Positions 38,801 through 49,734 of a DNA stretch of 64,000 bases are shown in pieces. How positions within the stretch are numbered: the stretch's first letter is position 1; each line of letters opens with the position of its first letter. Location: NCBI RefSeq assembly GCF_964204865.1, contig NC_135257.1, positions 13,290,151-13,354,150 on the forward strand. Reading direction: 5' to 3'. This DNA comes from Styela clava. Its lineage: Eukaryota; Chordata; Ascidiacea; Stolidobranchia; Styelidae. The position numbers were made by a program, and so were the translations under genes. Below the pieces are notes generated by a model, which was given only the letters and a program-made list of their open reading frames with translations, was not told the origin of the DNA and ran no database searches.

Positions 38801-41055
38801 TTTTGTCTCGCGATGGAGTGGTGGCAGAATTATATCAGTAAACTCATCTTCGCGCGGTAACCAGGTAATCTGGGAATATACGTCTGATTCAAACACCCTT
38901 TTTAAATTTAAACAAGGTTGCCAAATCGATCGGCATTTAATGGGTTTGTAGTTTTCAGGTATGGCAATATAAACATTTAATCAAACAAACACGCCTTACT
39001 AAAATTAGGTAATTAGACAGTGCACATGCTGCGCAACTCGCTTCTGGAATACCGGAGTTACAAATAGAGGAAGTATCGTGAAGTTCGACGACGACGATTT
39101 GTTTTTGATCTGAGTGACAATCAGAAGTATTTAAATGTTGAAAAAGCCTTCGATTATCTAGTGAAGAGGTGCCCGGACTATTTTTCACCGAGTGCGGCTT
39201 GAAAATGGCTTTTAGAAGCGAGGTATAGCTTTCGATCAGCGAGGTATCATTTATACTGTTAAATCGGAGTTATCTAAAAATTGTGTTATGTTAAGACCTT
39301 TGTTGGTGAAATATGAAGTACCTCAGATTTAGTTAGGTCATTAATTAGTTTTTGCTACATTTGTAATATGAAAACACTTTCTCACAAATGCATCATGGTT
39401 TTTGCATTCATCAGTGTTGACCATGTTTTTGTACAAATTAATATAAAACCTATAATACTGAATTTCAATAGGTTGCAGTCTCACGAACCAACATGTACAT
39501 TGTACAGAATTAAAACAACTATTCTTTTAAGTTCAAAAATTATTATGTGAATATGTCTCATTTTTTTAAGTTCGTTTTTATTAAGTCCCTCACTCTGAGC
39601 AAGGCTCTGCACAATTGGTCTCTGCTAGGTAAAAAGCTACCATTGTTTGAAAGAATAGGAATCTTTCCGGTTTGAGATTGCCAATCCAGTTTAATACATC
39701 TCGGGAGAGGGTGCTCGGGCAAGGGAACTCAAGATTTAATCCGCGATGCCAACATAGTTTTGGGGCCAAAGCTTCAACCGTTAGGCCAGCAATGTTTTTA
39801 GGTGAGGCCCAAATAGTAAAATAGAAAAGGTCCCAAGACTCTATGATTATGTTGTTATGAGAAGTTTATGAAAATTTTAAATTTAAACATGTAATAAACT
39901 TGTTAAGGGACATTTTATTTGTTTAGATGAAATGAAAGTAATGTATACACAGATCTAAATCAAATACACAGTTTGACAGAATGTCATACGATTTAACACG
40001 AGCCTGACAATCAAAACATATCGAGTATTTCAATATACTTATTTCACTCAATATAGTATAATATATTAAAATTGATTTATGATTTTATCTGTTTTAAGTA
40101 TATCAAAGGTATTATCTACATAAATTAAAAAGAGTTGACACGTTTACAGCCAGGCTCTTCAACAAATTATGCAAGTCTACTCAAACCTGACCTCTTTCTT
40201 TAATTTTGCATCTTGCTGTAAGTTATTTCTTTTTTCCTCAGATTGTTGTCTGATTTGTTCAATTTTCAATTGTTCAACATGTGTTTCATATTCCTAGAAA
40301 AAAATGATATATTTGATCACTGTACAATAAGACAATAAGAAATTTACATCTTTGAGTCAACCATATTTAAAAATAAAATGACAATATTTGAATACCTTGA
40401 CTTTTGCTTGAAATTCAATTTGTTTTGTGTGTTCTTGATGTTTCGAGAGTTCCAACGCATCTTTGGCATGAGCTGAACAAAAGAATTATCGTTGCCATAA
40501 ATGCATAAATGACAACTCATTTGGATATTATAACTTTGGATTAACTGTCTTGAACACTAAATAAATAAAACGACAAAAACAAATGTACAAAATAGAAGAG
40601 CAATAATTGCTTCAATGTCATGATTAATGCTATTTTTTGTGAAGTAATGATTCCTAATTTTATTTTCGAAGGAATTTAGTTCATCATTAAAAACCAAATT
40701 GGACTGAAGAGTACAATAGTAGAACACTTAATCCAACTAAGAACCAATCCAACTAATATTTCATATGGGCTGACACAAATACTGATTAGTTATATTACTG
40801 TATTAATAAATTATAATTTATGTCATAAATGAAACTCATACAAGATGCATCCAGCTCTCTGGCAGCTTTTGCTGCTCTCTCCAGGCCAGTCGGATCAAAA
40901 CTTGACCATTTATCTCCAGGTTTGAGTCCTGAATTGTCATTTTTATCAGGTGGAGTTGGTGGTGTAGGTAAGCTGCCAGCATCAAACTTTACATCGGGAA
41001 TATCTGCAGATGCACCTTTGCTCCCAAAAAATTTGCTTAATATTGAATTGTCCAT
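23842..41055 (-). CDS. ATAD3A: ATPase family AAA domain-containing protein 3 (ATAD3)
   Basis: ATAD3 is an inner-mitochondrial-membrane AAA+ ATPase that spans toward the outer membrane and supports nucleoid, cholesterol and crista organisation. Fourteen exons in phase from ATG at 41055: 40842-41055, 40396-40472, 40192-40293, 37301-37430, 36983-37148, 36794-36863, 36447-36659, 36206-36331, 35196-35320, 34868-34919, 34260-34330, 33862-34029, 24438-24546, 23842-24048 (TAA); 609 residues, near the human length. Visible landmarks: N-terminal [16 protein letters not shown], a charged coiled coil (about 70-235), a membrane segment from about 254, [18 protein letters not shown], Walker A GPPGTGKT (355-362), Walker [10 protein letters not shown] (409-417), [18 protein letters not shown] and [15 protein letters not shown]. 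The intron between exons 12 and 13 is 9.3 kb and full of transposons; the intron between exons 3 and 4 contains antisense PIFO. The symbol follows vertebrate usage; there is no evidence here on paralogue identity. Confidence 0.96.
24070..24270 (+). repeat. MITE of the 'GGTACACATACTAC' family, copy 3
   Basis: It begins GCGCTCCAGAAGTATGTGTA, ends ACCTGGTACACATACTACC, and its middle matches 13167-13372 almost base for base (AAGTTGTGTAAAGGGACCGA; CAGGGGGTATATCCACTTGG). It is inserted in the last ATAD3 intron. Confidence 0.75.
25070..25084. repeat. poly-C tract
   Basis: A run of C about 14 bases long lies inside the large hAT-like element. It has no assigned role. Confidence 0.85.
27040..27830. 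repeat. internal repeats of a 'CAGTTTACCACACATTTTAA' module
   Basis: About six imperfect copies of a block reading roughly ATCGGGCAGTTTACCACACA, then TTTTAAGTCCACAGATCGCC, then GTTGTAT, start near 27055, 27165, 27240, 27550, 27655 and 27765. Spacing is irregular (75 to 310 bases), so this is not a simple satellite. Single relatives occur near 21925, 22285, 31290 and 31690. Confidence 0.65.
28569..28590. repeat. poly-C tract
   Basis: A run of about 20 C lies within hAT-like copy A. It is an unusual homopolymer in an AT-rich window and a likely site of assembly length error. Confidence 0.85.
30402..32593. mobile_element. hAT-like element nested in the larger one (copy B)
   Basis: The ends are CAGGGATGGCCAATTCGAAT at the left and TATTCGGAAATGGCCATCCCTG-type at the right, flanked by an exact 8-bp duplication ATTAAAGC (30394-30401 and 32594-32601). 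Arrays of TATTCGAAT and ATTCGGAAT words lie just inside both ends. The interior is collinear with the degenerate sequence at 21235-22690. No transposase frame is intact. Confidence 0.85.
35436..35920. mobile_element. probable hAT-derived insertion, one end missing
   Basis: The left end reads CAGCGATTCCCAAACTTTTT, like the ends of the element at 50219. TGGCGTAATG occurs on both sides (35426-35435 and 35921-35930). The right terminus does not mirror the left, so the element is either end-deleted or the flanking match is accidental. It lies in an ATAD3 intron. Confidence 0.45.
37658..38323 (+). CDS. PIFO: Pitchfork (ciliary/basal body protein), nested antisense in ATAD3
   Basis: Pitchfork (PIFO/CIMAP3) acts at ciliary basal structures; in mouse it is reported to promote Aurora A activity during cilium disassembly. 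This is one uninterrupted 221-residue frame with ATG in a reasonable context (GATATAATGC). Family landmarks: [41 protein letters not shown], a PGPGIYE block typical of STOP/ODF3-like ciliary repeats, WPQQFGAP, and the closing [20 protein letters not shown] followed by VAYF. The human protein is about 190 residues; the extra length is mostly N-terminal. It lies wholly within the ATAD3 intron between exons 3 and 4, on the opposite strand. The lack of introns could mean an ancestral single-exon gene or an old retrocopy; no poly-A tail or target duplication was noticed. Confidence 0.9.
   Translation: MQPHIPGLELSKKYSFADRRLSAYIEASSSQQENPAKKLVSFGTTLNRGLFPHVHAPDRTGNEIYPLRGAPHRGPGCYNNAEVSSFTYNLGQWICSSRGYSCGARTNPRFRKVHELVTPSPSFYQTDWTKFKCPAAAYKPFETSAMRFKEPILDPMITPGPGIYEHNVPRNRRVEWPQQFGAPIKPIQPDSKKRTLRIELLSDKEFRKYRNRVAYFKMYFD
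38324..40191. other. rest of ATAD3 intron 3: PIFO 3' flank and repeats
   Basis: It contains the downstream flank of PIFO and a SINE-like copy at 39588-39800. The open frames at 38955-39188 (-) and 39368-39550 (+) are short, AT-driven and unsupported. Confidence 0.6.
39588..39800 (-). repeat. tRNA-derived SINE-like repeat, copy 2
   Basis: It shares its block order with 2585-2775 (CCTCACTCTGAGC, GCTCTGCACAATTG, AAAAAGCTACC). On the minus strand an A-box-like GGCCTAACGGTTGAAGC precedes a B-box-like GCGGATTAAATCTTGAG by about 45 bases. It is located in ATAD3 intron 3. Confidence 0.5.
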
Positions 41056-41649
41056 AATTTATTTCTAAAAATGAACATTCAATACCTCACTTTCCTAGTT
41101 AAATTTTTGAAATATAGAATTCTATTTATAGGAAACCTGGAAAATATTTCACTTTAACAAAGCAATAAAAATACACCGCTGCCATGAAATCAAAATACAA
41201 TTACTTTCCAGTGTTGTCATATGGCAGCATATTAATGATTGATTGACTTGACTATTTGCTTAATTTTGAAGAAAGTTCACTTTCAAATTGAATTTATTTT
41301 TTTTAGATACATTTTGAAAAATGTTCTTTAGATAGAAAATTTTTTTTCAACTTCCAGGGAAGGTCAAACGGGACTGCATTAAACTACTCTAGCCATTGCA
41401 CCATCCTCTGCTAAAGAGCGTTAATGGGATAAAATATTTCCTAAAAAAGTTTTTTCAGTATGTGTGTTTCAAAGCAGCACATGGGAAAAAATTCAACAGA
41501 ATAACTTGATATATACTACAACAACCTTCCAGGCAGTTAAAATTCAAAACTTTGTAATATGCAATTTATTTTGTGAATTTAATCACAAAATCACACCTAT
41601 TTATAGCCCATGTTCAATATGTACATCTTGATCTTGAAATGCTGTAAAG

Positions 41650-42290
41650 CAGGGGTGTCAAACCCGCAGCCCCGGGCCGCATGCGACCCCAGGGAGATTC
41701 CATTGCGACCTTCGAACACTTAACAATTATTGTAATATTTGGTAATTTTTTTTTATCTAAATGAATGATAACACATTTTTCAAACATTTCAAAGTGAAAT
41801 TGATTTTTCACACAGAAAATGACAATTTACAGAAAATAGTTTTACAAATTTTTCAGTTATCATTTGACCCAATTATTTTGGTACTGTAATATCATTTCAG
41901 CTTTATATTAGTAAGCTGGTGGCCCGAATGAGATGCCAAACGCCAGAAAATATGTAATAATAAACATTGGTTTATTCTGTATTTTTGTAAATTTTAGGTC
42001 TAAATAATAAGATAAATCATTTTCAGTCTATGTATTATTTTTTTATTATCGAAAATATTTTTAAAAAATGTTTTGGATAATTGTATATAAAAATTTATAA
42101 TTTTTTGTAAAAAATAGCCTACAGTGAATAACAATAATAGTGAAATGCAAGAAATTAATATGTAAATGGCATTTGAAATTTAGGAAATATTCGGCCTATC
42201 TAAAAATATACATTATCAACATCAAAAACTGTTTGCGGCACAATTCCCAAAATGCAATGCCCTCCAAAACCCACGAGTTTGACACCCCTG
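41650..42290. mobile_element. non-autonomous hAT element (CAGGGGTGTCAAAC family)
   Basis: Terminal inverted repeats CAGGGGTGTCAAACCCGCAG and ACCCACGAGTTTGACACCCCTG-type ends enclose 641 bases. The flanks CTGTAAAG (41642-41649) and CTATAAAG (42291-42298) are an 8-bp duplication with one mismatch. The GGGCCGCATGCGACC block inside the left end is typical of hAT superfamily MITEs. It lies upstream of the ATAD3 start codon, between the divergent genes. Confidence 0.8.
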
Positions 42291-42579
42291 CTATAAAGGA
42301 TATGCCAAATTCTCAGGTTCTGGGTTCATATGTTTTATTGAATGCTTGTGCCTATATAAAAACAGCATATTTCACTTATATTGGTATTTATATATGGGCA
42401 TTTTTCATACTGATCCTTAAGATGACATCTCTTAAATGGGAAACCACCGCTTCTGACGCAGTAATCAGAATTGGTCTGGTAGGGGAACATCTATTACGGC
42501 AATCTTGAAAGCCACACAGACTTAAAAGGAGGGAAAAAGCAGGGACTGACTGTGATTCTACTTTTGAGTCGCTCTAACA

Positions 42580-42859
42580 CTGACATGGGCAAACTACGGC
42601 CCACGAGTCAAATCCAGCCCGTTGAGTAATTCAATCTGGCCCACCTGATGCTGCCACAACTGCAAAACTAAACTAAAACCAAATTTTTGATGTTTTAGAT
42701 AAAATAAAAATCAAGAAATTTGTCAAGATTGCCATTAAATTTAACTTCATCACAAGCTAACAGGGCTCATTGTTGTCCACTTTTGCATCACTGTAAATAT
42801 CGTTCAATAAAATGTAAATTTTGGCCCCTGGTTCAAAAACCTCGCCCATCCCACCCCTG
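42580..42859. mobile_element. non-autonomous hAT-like element (CTGACATGGGC family), copy 1
   Basis: The left end CTGACATGGGCAAACTACGG and right end CTCGCCCATCCCACCCCTG are imperfect inverted repeats. The same ends in opposite orientation bound the element at 60909-61204, which defines the family. The flanking CTAACA words are only a partial target duplication. Confidence 0.6.
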
Positions 42860-43038
42860 CCTAACATCTGAATAACCAAACCCATACATGCCTATTAGCT
42901 TCTTGTATTCAATTTAAGACAAATTATAAGTTTTTTCATTTTAGGGTTCGCATCTAAAGAGTTTCATATTTTTCGATGGATTCATCCAAACACTGAAATT
43001 ACGCAGCAATTGCGTCATTCATCACTCGATCATTTGCG

Positions 43039-43248
43039 ATGGCGCAAGCCTGTCTGCCTGTGAGCGACGATGCTCTAAAATTTGAAAACATTCCAGTAAA
43101 AGAGCTAATTTTAAATGATTGGTTCCTACAAACGAACGCCATTACTGTAAATGGGGTCTATGAACGATCACGAAAACCTAACATATCAGACATTAATCCA
43201 CGTACCGCCGTACACATAACAGCGGGCCTATCCCAAACATATTCATAA
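43039..43248 (+). CDS. small ORF of unknown function upstream of IFT46
   Basis: A 69-residue frame with ATG in strong context (GCGATGGCG) starts MAQACLPVSDDALKFENIPV and ends in TAA. Composition is protein-like (conserved-looking NDWFLQTNAITVNGVYE block, few low-complexity runs) and unlike the AT-driven frames around it. A pyrimidine tract and TTTTAG acceptor lie about 95 bases upstream (near 42944), so it may be preceded by a non-coding exon or be trans-spliced. It reads in the same direction as IFT46 but ends 960 bases before it. I do not recognise it; it could be a complete small protein or chance. Confidence 0.45.
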   Translation: MAQACLPVSDDALKFENIPVKELILNDWFLQTNAITVNGVYERSRKPNISDINPRTAVHITAGLSQTYS

Positions 43249-44206
43249 CCTGCACAGTACCAAAGTGACAAGGGCACACGTGTGATTTTGAGAGATTGTT
43301 AATACGAGAGTTCATTAGAGCGTATAAGTATTTTCAACAGCTACATTTAAGTAGTGATACGCATTGCTTAATCTCGTCCATCTCCAAGACACCACTGCGA
43401 AGCTATTGTCGCTCTACAGATATTGTAAATGCTTTGAATCTGTAAACTCAGAAACTAGTAAACGACAAAAATAATGTTAGTGGAAAGGGTTTATGAATGT
43501 AAATGTTTCGCGATCAACCCATTTCTTTGTTTATCACGCAACAATGGTGACGTAACAATCAAAAATTCATCACTTCCCGGACTCTTGCTTTAACATCAGA
43601 ACATCGAAGTCTCGATTTAAACAACTTTTTGTGAGCGTCGACTCGATTTCGCAGTTTTATTTGTCGGTTTTTAAGTGTAGACTATACGGTATACGCTATG
43701 GTCATCGTTTATTCGTCTAGTCGTGGGAGAGCGTTGATAAGTGATTGCTGCTGGGTTGTAGCTGATTATAATTTTAGTGCGATAAACAATAATCTTTTGC
43801 CAGTTGTAGACCTATGGTATTACATTTATCAAAATCAGGGTTTCTATTAAATTTATATTAACCAAAGTCGTCAAATTGAATCCAGATAATAAAATCCTTG
43901 TAAATTCATGTGTTTGTAGTGAAATAGGTATCGAGCTAAATTAAGGGATGAATGTTTTGGTACCTAAACGGCTAAATGAAACCGTGAATTTCACTGCCCA
44001 AGTTTTTTATTTTAAAATATAAGGCTAGGCTATAGTCCGATTTGGTGTTTAATGAAATTTGTAACACCCTGGTGTTCTATATTGCATTCACTAATAAATT
44101 TAAAAGTCAAAAGTACAAGTTTTCTGCACTGCTCAATACCTTAAACTATTGTCTGAACAAACACTTTCAGCAGTCTTGATTCATTTATTTGTTCGTAACA
44201 TGGTAC

Positions 44207-45268
44207 ATGGCTTCAAATGACGAAAACACTAAACTAGTTGTTAATCAGCATTACGACGAAAGCTTGGATGTGAACGATTCTGAAGAAATTGCCAGTTTAT
44301 ATAGCCCTAGCCCAAGAAAGACTCCAACACCGCTTCTGCAACCGGGACCTGAGAAGCCAAAATATAATAAGATGTCATCACAAGATGATGATGATCAAAT
44401 ATCAAATGAATTTGGAGATAACGATGCCACTGATGGTTCTCCTGGTGATGTTGCTGATCCCCAAGCTCAAGCAAGGTCTGGGACATCAACAATGAGCGAA
44501 GGAGATTCTTCAGAGGACAGCGACTCGTCTTCTGGTGATGAAGAAAATGGAACAGCCCTAGAAGGTGCTTATGATCCTGCAGATTATGAAGGTTTGAATG
44601 TAAGCGTGGAGATAAAAGATTTGTTCCAATACATTACTCGATACACACCTCAAACTATTGAGCTTGAGCACAAATTAAAACCATTTATACCTGAATACAT
44701 TCCTGCGGTCGGTGACATTGATGCATTCATAAAAGTATCAAAACCTGACAATTCATCCAGTTTACTTGGACTCACTGTATTAGATGAACCATGTGCAAAG
44801 CAATCAGACCCTACGGTTCTTGATCTGCAGTTGAGGAGTATCTCAAAAATGTCTGGTATAAAGGCAATGCAAGTTCGTAGTCTCAAAGATGCTCAAACCA
44901 ATCCCAAATCTGTGGAATCCTGGATTGAAAGTATAGAAGATTTACGTAGGACAAAGCTTCCACAAAATGTACACTACACAAAAAGCATGCCAGATATTGA
45001 ACAACTCATGCAGGAATGGCCTCCTGAATTTGAAGCTCTTCTTTCTAAGGTTCGACTACCATCTGCAGATCTTGATTGTGATTTACAAAAATATATTGAC
45101 ATGATATGCGCCGTGTTAGATATTCCCATATATCCAGGCAATAAAGTGCAATCACTTCACGTTTTATTCAGCCTCTACATGGAGTTCAAGAATTCCCAGC
45201 ACTTTCAAACTGCTAGTCCCAATGAACATCATGATGTGAACGAGCCAGATGTAATGACTTTTGATTAA
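44207..45268 (+). CDS. IFT46: intraflagellar transport protein 46
   Basis: IFT46 is a core subunit of the IFT-B complex and carries axonemal cargo such as outer dynein arms. A single 353-residue exon runs from ATG at 44207 to TAA at 45266-45268. The N-terminal 120 residues are acidic and disordered (SEGDSSEDSDSSSGDEENG); the conserved domain follows: PADYEGLNVSVEIKDLFQYI, TPQTIELEHKLKPFIPEYIP, AVGDIDAFIKV, then DEPCAKQSDPTVLDLQLRS and MQEWPPEFEALL. An in-frame TTG upstream (44189) is not needed as a start. A CTTTCAG acceptor-like site at about 44170 suggests a 5'UTR junction just upstream. Length and block order match the family, including the usual absence of the N-terminal region from conservation. 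Confidence 0.95.
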   Translation: MASNDENTKLVVNQHYDESLDVNDSEEIASLYSPSPRKTPTPLLQPGPEKPKYNKMSSQDDDDQISNEFGDNDATDGSPGDVADPQAQARSGTSTMSEGDSSEDSDSSSGDEENGTALEGAYDPADYEGLNVSVEIKDLFQYITRYTPQTIELEHKLKPFIPEYIPAVGDIDAFIKVSKPDNSSSLLGLTVLDEPCAKQSDPTVLDLQLRSISKMSGIKAMQVRSLKDAQTNPKSVESWIESIEDLRRTKLPQNVHYTKSMPDIEQLMQEWPPEFEALLSKVRLPSADLDCDLQKYIDMICAVLDIPIYPGNKVQSLHVLFSLYMEFKNSQHFQTASPNEHHDVNEPDVMTFD

Positions 45269-47104
45269 TGTCATATAATACTGCATCAGGTGCTCCTTTT
45301 TTCATTTGCAGCTTATGGAAACAGTTACTGTGACACATTCATTCAAATTTGTCCCATTGAACTGCGCTAGTAACTTAGTCATGATTTATAGTATATTTTT
45401 GTATCGAATGTTTCTAAGTGTATATATGTTTTAGATAGTGTTCATCACTGTTATGTATGATCTCTCACTTCAGACTTTCATAATAATTCAATATAACTGT
45501 TACCACTCTCTCTCCAGGGATGGCCATAACTAAATACTTTGCTATTTCGAATACATTCTAAAGTTCCCCTCATATTTTATTCACTTTTCTGATAATAATA
45601 TCATTGTAAAGCAGCACAAATGGAATGTGTGATAGTATTGAAATTAGTGGTTTTCTTGCTTCTAAGAAAAAAAGACATGATAAACATACAGTATTCACAC
45701 CTGTGAATGGTGGTGTATCTTGGTATTCACAGAAAAAAGTGCAACTATTCGTCTAGTGAAATGTTTTGAATTCTACAGAAAAATCAAAGTTAATAACAAC
45801 ACACACACTTTTGTTATAACTTCTGACTGTTTATCGTCAGCGTATGTGTTATTTATTCCACCAACATAGTTAAGCTAAATTCAGCCACAGTTATCCCTCT
45901 ACACAAAAATTAATTGTTGTGCAAGCGTGATCTTTAAATTTTATTTTGCTCCACCATTCGTTGATTCAGAAAAACGCAAATGTTATTACGCAGTCATTGT
46001 CATAATTAAATGAGTGAACCCAATTTCCATCAGCTAATGACAAAAAATTAGGACTGAAAATCGTGTTTTATTTTTTAGTAAGCGCTGATTCAAATCTTTC
46101 ATGTCAGTTGTTATGCTCCTAAATTAAAACCGCCTACTGAACAATATTATCATCAACGACAACGGGATAACGTAAAATCCCCGATACTAAATAATAGTTG
46201 AGAACTATTTTCTTCGCTGTAAATTGCAGCAATGTAAAAATTTCCTGTTATGTTCGGTCACTATCGAAAGTGAGTATGAAAACAATTAATTCCGACACAA
46301 TTTGCTTTCGGATTTTTTGCTGTGGCCGCACAAAGTATCTCGACTAAGTTGAAATATACGATACTAATTGTAAAATATTTGAGACATTTTATAAGCCCTA
46401 ATTTAAATCTATTTATTGGCACGTCACACAAGTCCGTCTTGATTACGATAAAAAGTAATTGTAAAATGTTTTCAATCAAATCGTTGGCGGTATGCTCGGA
46501 CTGGGTCATCATGAACATCTTTATATAGACCTCTACCACTCTGGCCCACAAATAAATACTCAATTTGACAACTCTCTGATTTGTAAAATTTTCATGCTAT
46601 TTTTCTAATACATGGCAAAAGAACTTAAGTTTTTAACTATACTTAATTCTCCCACCGGAAGGGTAAATGGTTAAGGATAGCCATTTGTGTACTTGTCATG
46701 CATCTGATTTTTGCACCACTTACCCAAAACATTAGGTGAAATTGCTCTATAATCAGGCTTATAATAAGTAGGACCGTCGCCATACATCTGATTTTTGCAC
46801 TACTTCCCCAAAACATTAGGTGAAATTGCTCTCATAATCACACATTAAGTAGGACCGTCACCAACCTCTTGTGCTCTGATATCAATTGTAATAAAAGTGA
46901 GCGCCGCATCGCTAATTCTGCAAAGAGCAGACATACTCTCTTAGGAACCCCAAAATGAATGATATATGATGAATGTCTGTATCCCTACGACACATGTGGG
47001 AATAAAACTATGTACCAATTACCTGGTGATGCAACTAGATTTCTAGCCTGAGCTGACAAATAAATCAACAGATTTTGTATGTTCCATGTTTAATTTAACC
47101 AGGT
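45269..47104. other. convergent region between IFT46 and RPL36
   Basis: It holds the IFT46 3' flank, a lone hAT end CAGGGATGGCCATAAC at 45515 (same terminus as the copies in the ATAD3 intron, no partner found), and an 84-bp tandem duplication at 46697-46861. The overlapping open frames at 46261-46563 (-) and 46322-46528 (+) are mutual shadows without support. Confidence 0.6.
46697..46861. repeat. 84-bp tandem duplication
   Basis: Two adjacent copies share CATCTGATTTTTGCAC, CCAAAACATTAGGTGAAATT and AAGTAGGACCGTC, the second a few bases shorter. It is close to the 3' side of RPL36 and has no coding content. Confidence 0.8.
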
Positions 47105-47943
47105 TTATTTTTGAGCAGATGCTGCAGCTGCCTTTCTTTGGGCTTGGATTGCGGCTTGCATTTCTTCACGCTTTCTTTTTGCACGGACATGAGAGCCAAG
47201 CTATATAAAAATAGATTATAAACTAATTTAGAAAGACACATTCACAAGCTACATCAACATTTCCCCAATCAGAGATAAATTTTTCTTTGTTTTTTAGTAA
47301 TTCATGTGCACATTATACATTAACTACTAGGACTGTACATGGATGGAAGGGCGACTTGCGCTAACACTAGCCTAAGATCTATTAAAGATTGAACAAGTAA
47401 AGACATTAACAGAGTGCTAAAGATTTCGGTATGATAATATATGTTTGCATATCATTCAAGCCTAAATCAGCTGTGGTAGAAATATCAGCCAATCAACATT
47501 GAGGTGGGGTTTTTAATGCTTCATTACTGAGATGTATAAGATATGATACACAATATTATAGGCATTCGAAACAGTTTTCATACACTCCCAATCAAGTAAA
47601 TTTAATGCAATTCAGTAGATATTTACCCTCTTTTTACAAAATCTCAGCGCTCTTTTGTCTTTACCAATTCTCAGCAATTCCATGCATCTTCTTTCGTAAG
47701 GAGCGAAACCACAGACTTCTCTCACAAGATCACGTACAAACTTGGTTTTCTTGGACAGGGTCTAAGGTGCAGAAGTGGCGTCATTAGAAAATAGATCAAT
47801 AGAGATAAATAGACATAAAAAATAAAAACCCAAAATATAATTAAACTTACTCCTCTTCGTCTTGCATGTTTAGGCTTCTGGGTAAACTTGGTAACTTTGT
47901 GGCCTTTGGTGAGGCCAAATACCATATCATGAATGACTGCCAT
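47105..47943 (-). CDS. RPL36: 60S ribosomal protein L36 (eL36)
   Basis: eL36 is a structural protein of the large ribosomal subunit. Three coding exons in phase 0: 47851-47943, 47627-47761, 47105-47200 (TAA), 107 residues against about 105 in mammals. Landmarks: [40 protein letters not shown], then KDKRALRF and a C-terminal [15 protein letters not shown] with an Ala/Lys tail. An acceptor at 47948, four bases before the ATG, implies a separate non-coding first exon, found at about 48856-48884. The start [11 protein letters not shown] has a slightly longer N-terminus than mammalian MALRYPMAVGL, but the spacing fits. Confidence 0.97.
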
Positions 47944-48855
47944 GGCTCTAAAATATAATAAATAACATGAAATTTAACACATGCTCAAAGTGTTAAATTT
48001 GTGAAAAAATACTGTCAAAATGAATCAATTAAGCATTGCATAAGAATTTGTTCAATAAGGATTAGAATGCATCTCACAAAATTGAATCAATAATGATTGA
48101 AGAACCAATTTATAATATACACTCCTATTCGTAGCTTATAATAATTTCATCTACAATATGGTCGAAAGTCTAACACCAGAGATGAAACTTAAAACTTAGT
48201 TCTGAAAAATCAAATTAAAACTTAGGAAAACAAAAAAAATGAGATTCAAATAGAGCAATGTCATGCTATTAATAAACATTCCAATTATAAATCAAAATAA
48301 AAAATATATATATACTTTATTTTTTTTTATATGCTAAAATTACGGTAAGTTCACAGCATTGGTTTTGTGAATCAATAAAATACTGTACAAAGCCTAGCTA
48401 ATCATGTGATTCACATTGTTGCTGCGTTAATGCCAAGTTTGTATTGGCTTTCCAATTTATAAGTTTATATGTCCATATTCTGATATTGCCAATTCGTATT
48501 TCCTCATTTATAAAAGGCAAAAACAGGGTTGTAAACATGAGTAGCAGGTAAACTTAAGCAGCTGAATGACTGCAGTACAAACTACTTATCACAGTTTTAG
48601 ATATCAATCAGTGAAATAGTAAGCTATATCGTATAAATAAACAACAATAGCTAGATCGAAAATGAATACAGCAGACTAATTTGGATTATCGTAATTGGGT
48701 AAGAATGTGTATCAGTAACAATACTTTAAACTCATTTCTACCCTAACACCATGACAAATATGTTAATTTAGCACCCTTTTGTTGTGAATACACCAACAAA
48801 TTTATACGAAAATAGCCTTTATGACAAGACAGCGACGATAAAAACGCGAACGTAC

Positions 48856-48884
48856 CTATCGATCGGCACAGCAGAGCAGAAAGG
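48856..48884 (-). promoter_or_regulatory. RPL36 non-coding first exon with 5'TOP-like start
   Basis: On the minus strand, CCTTTCTGCTCTGCTGTGCC begins a short exon ending ATAG|GTACGT, a good donor. A pyrimidine start followed by a short leader and intron is the normal architecture of ribosomal protein genes, whose translation is controlled through the 5'TOP tract by mTOR/LARP1. The exact start base is inferred. Confidence 0.6.
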
Positions 48885-49734
48885 ACCATCCGTGCTGGTG
48901 AACTCATAGTTGCCATATTTGACAACGCTGTATGGAAATCCGAGTAAGCAAACTCAAAAAAGTTAATTGTGAATATTTGAGGGAAAAAAGTTTATTACTT
49001 TATTTTCCTAATTACAATGATTTTTTTTTAAATTTAGCATTGCATATTGTGTTGAATCGAATACGAACTAGGTAAGCAATAAACCAATAAAGTATCATTA
49101 CGACAATCAATACAGGTTTCGGCAAATTGAAAAGGCAACACTTTATAGAACAGAACAAATCATATAATTGTATATTTATATATATATATATAATTTGAAT
49201 CATTTATGCTTTTCTATCGTTTTAATGTCACTGTGATTTTCGAAATTGTCATGATATCTGGTAACTGTAATTAAAATAAACACCTATCACTATCCGCGAG
49301 GAGTCAGTAAAGAGTAGTAGAAGTTTCATATGTAGGAGGTGATGAGATGCGATAGCAATTTGAACTTGTGGGCAATGTGTTTTGAAATTATGAAATTGTT
49401 TTAATTGGGTGCAAATTATACTAATTCGACAATAAAATTAATATACGAAAATTCCGTTTGGCATTGGAATTTATTTGGCAAAAAAAAAAAAAAAGATAGC
49501 AATTTGCAGAGGGACAGATATATGAAAATTCGTTTCCATCAACCGAAAAAACAAAATTAAGGTCTTTTAAATTAAACTGTATTACAAATCTATAGTTCTC
49601 AACAATACATTGCATGGTTTTGCATTGCACAAGTATTTGTGAATATTGTAAAGTGTAAACAACATAGATTCTGATATTGAAACTCAACTTCATTATGAGA
49701 TTCCTAATTTACAATTTGTTAACTTACAGATTTA

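Noticed and set aside
44189-44206. longer IFT46 N-terminus
   Set aside because: The extension starts at TTG; the ATG at 44207 fits eukaryotic initiation better.
45515-47000. complete hAT element beginning CAGGGATGGCC at 45515
   Set aside because: No matching right terminus or flanking 8-bp duplication was found; only a lone end is supported.
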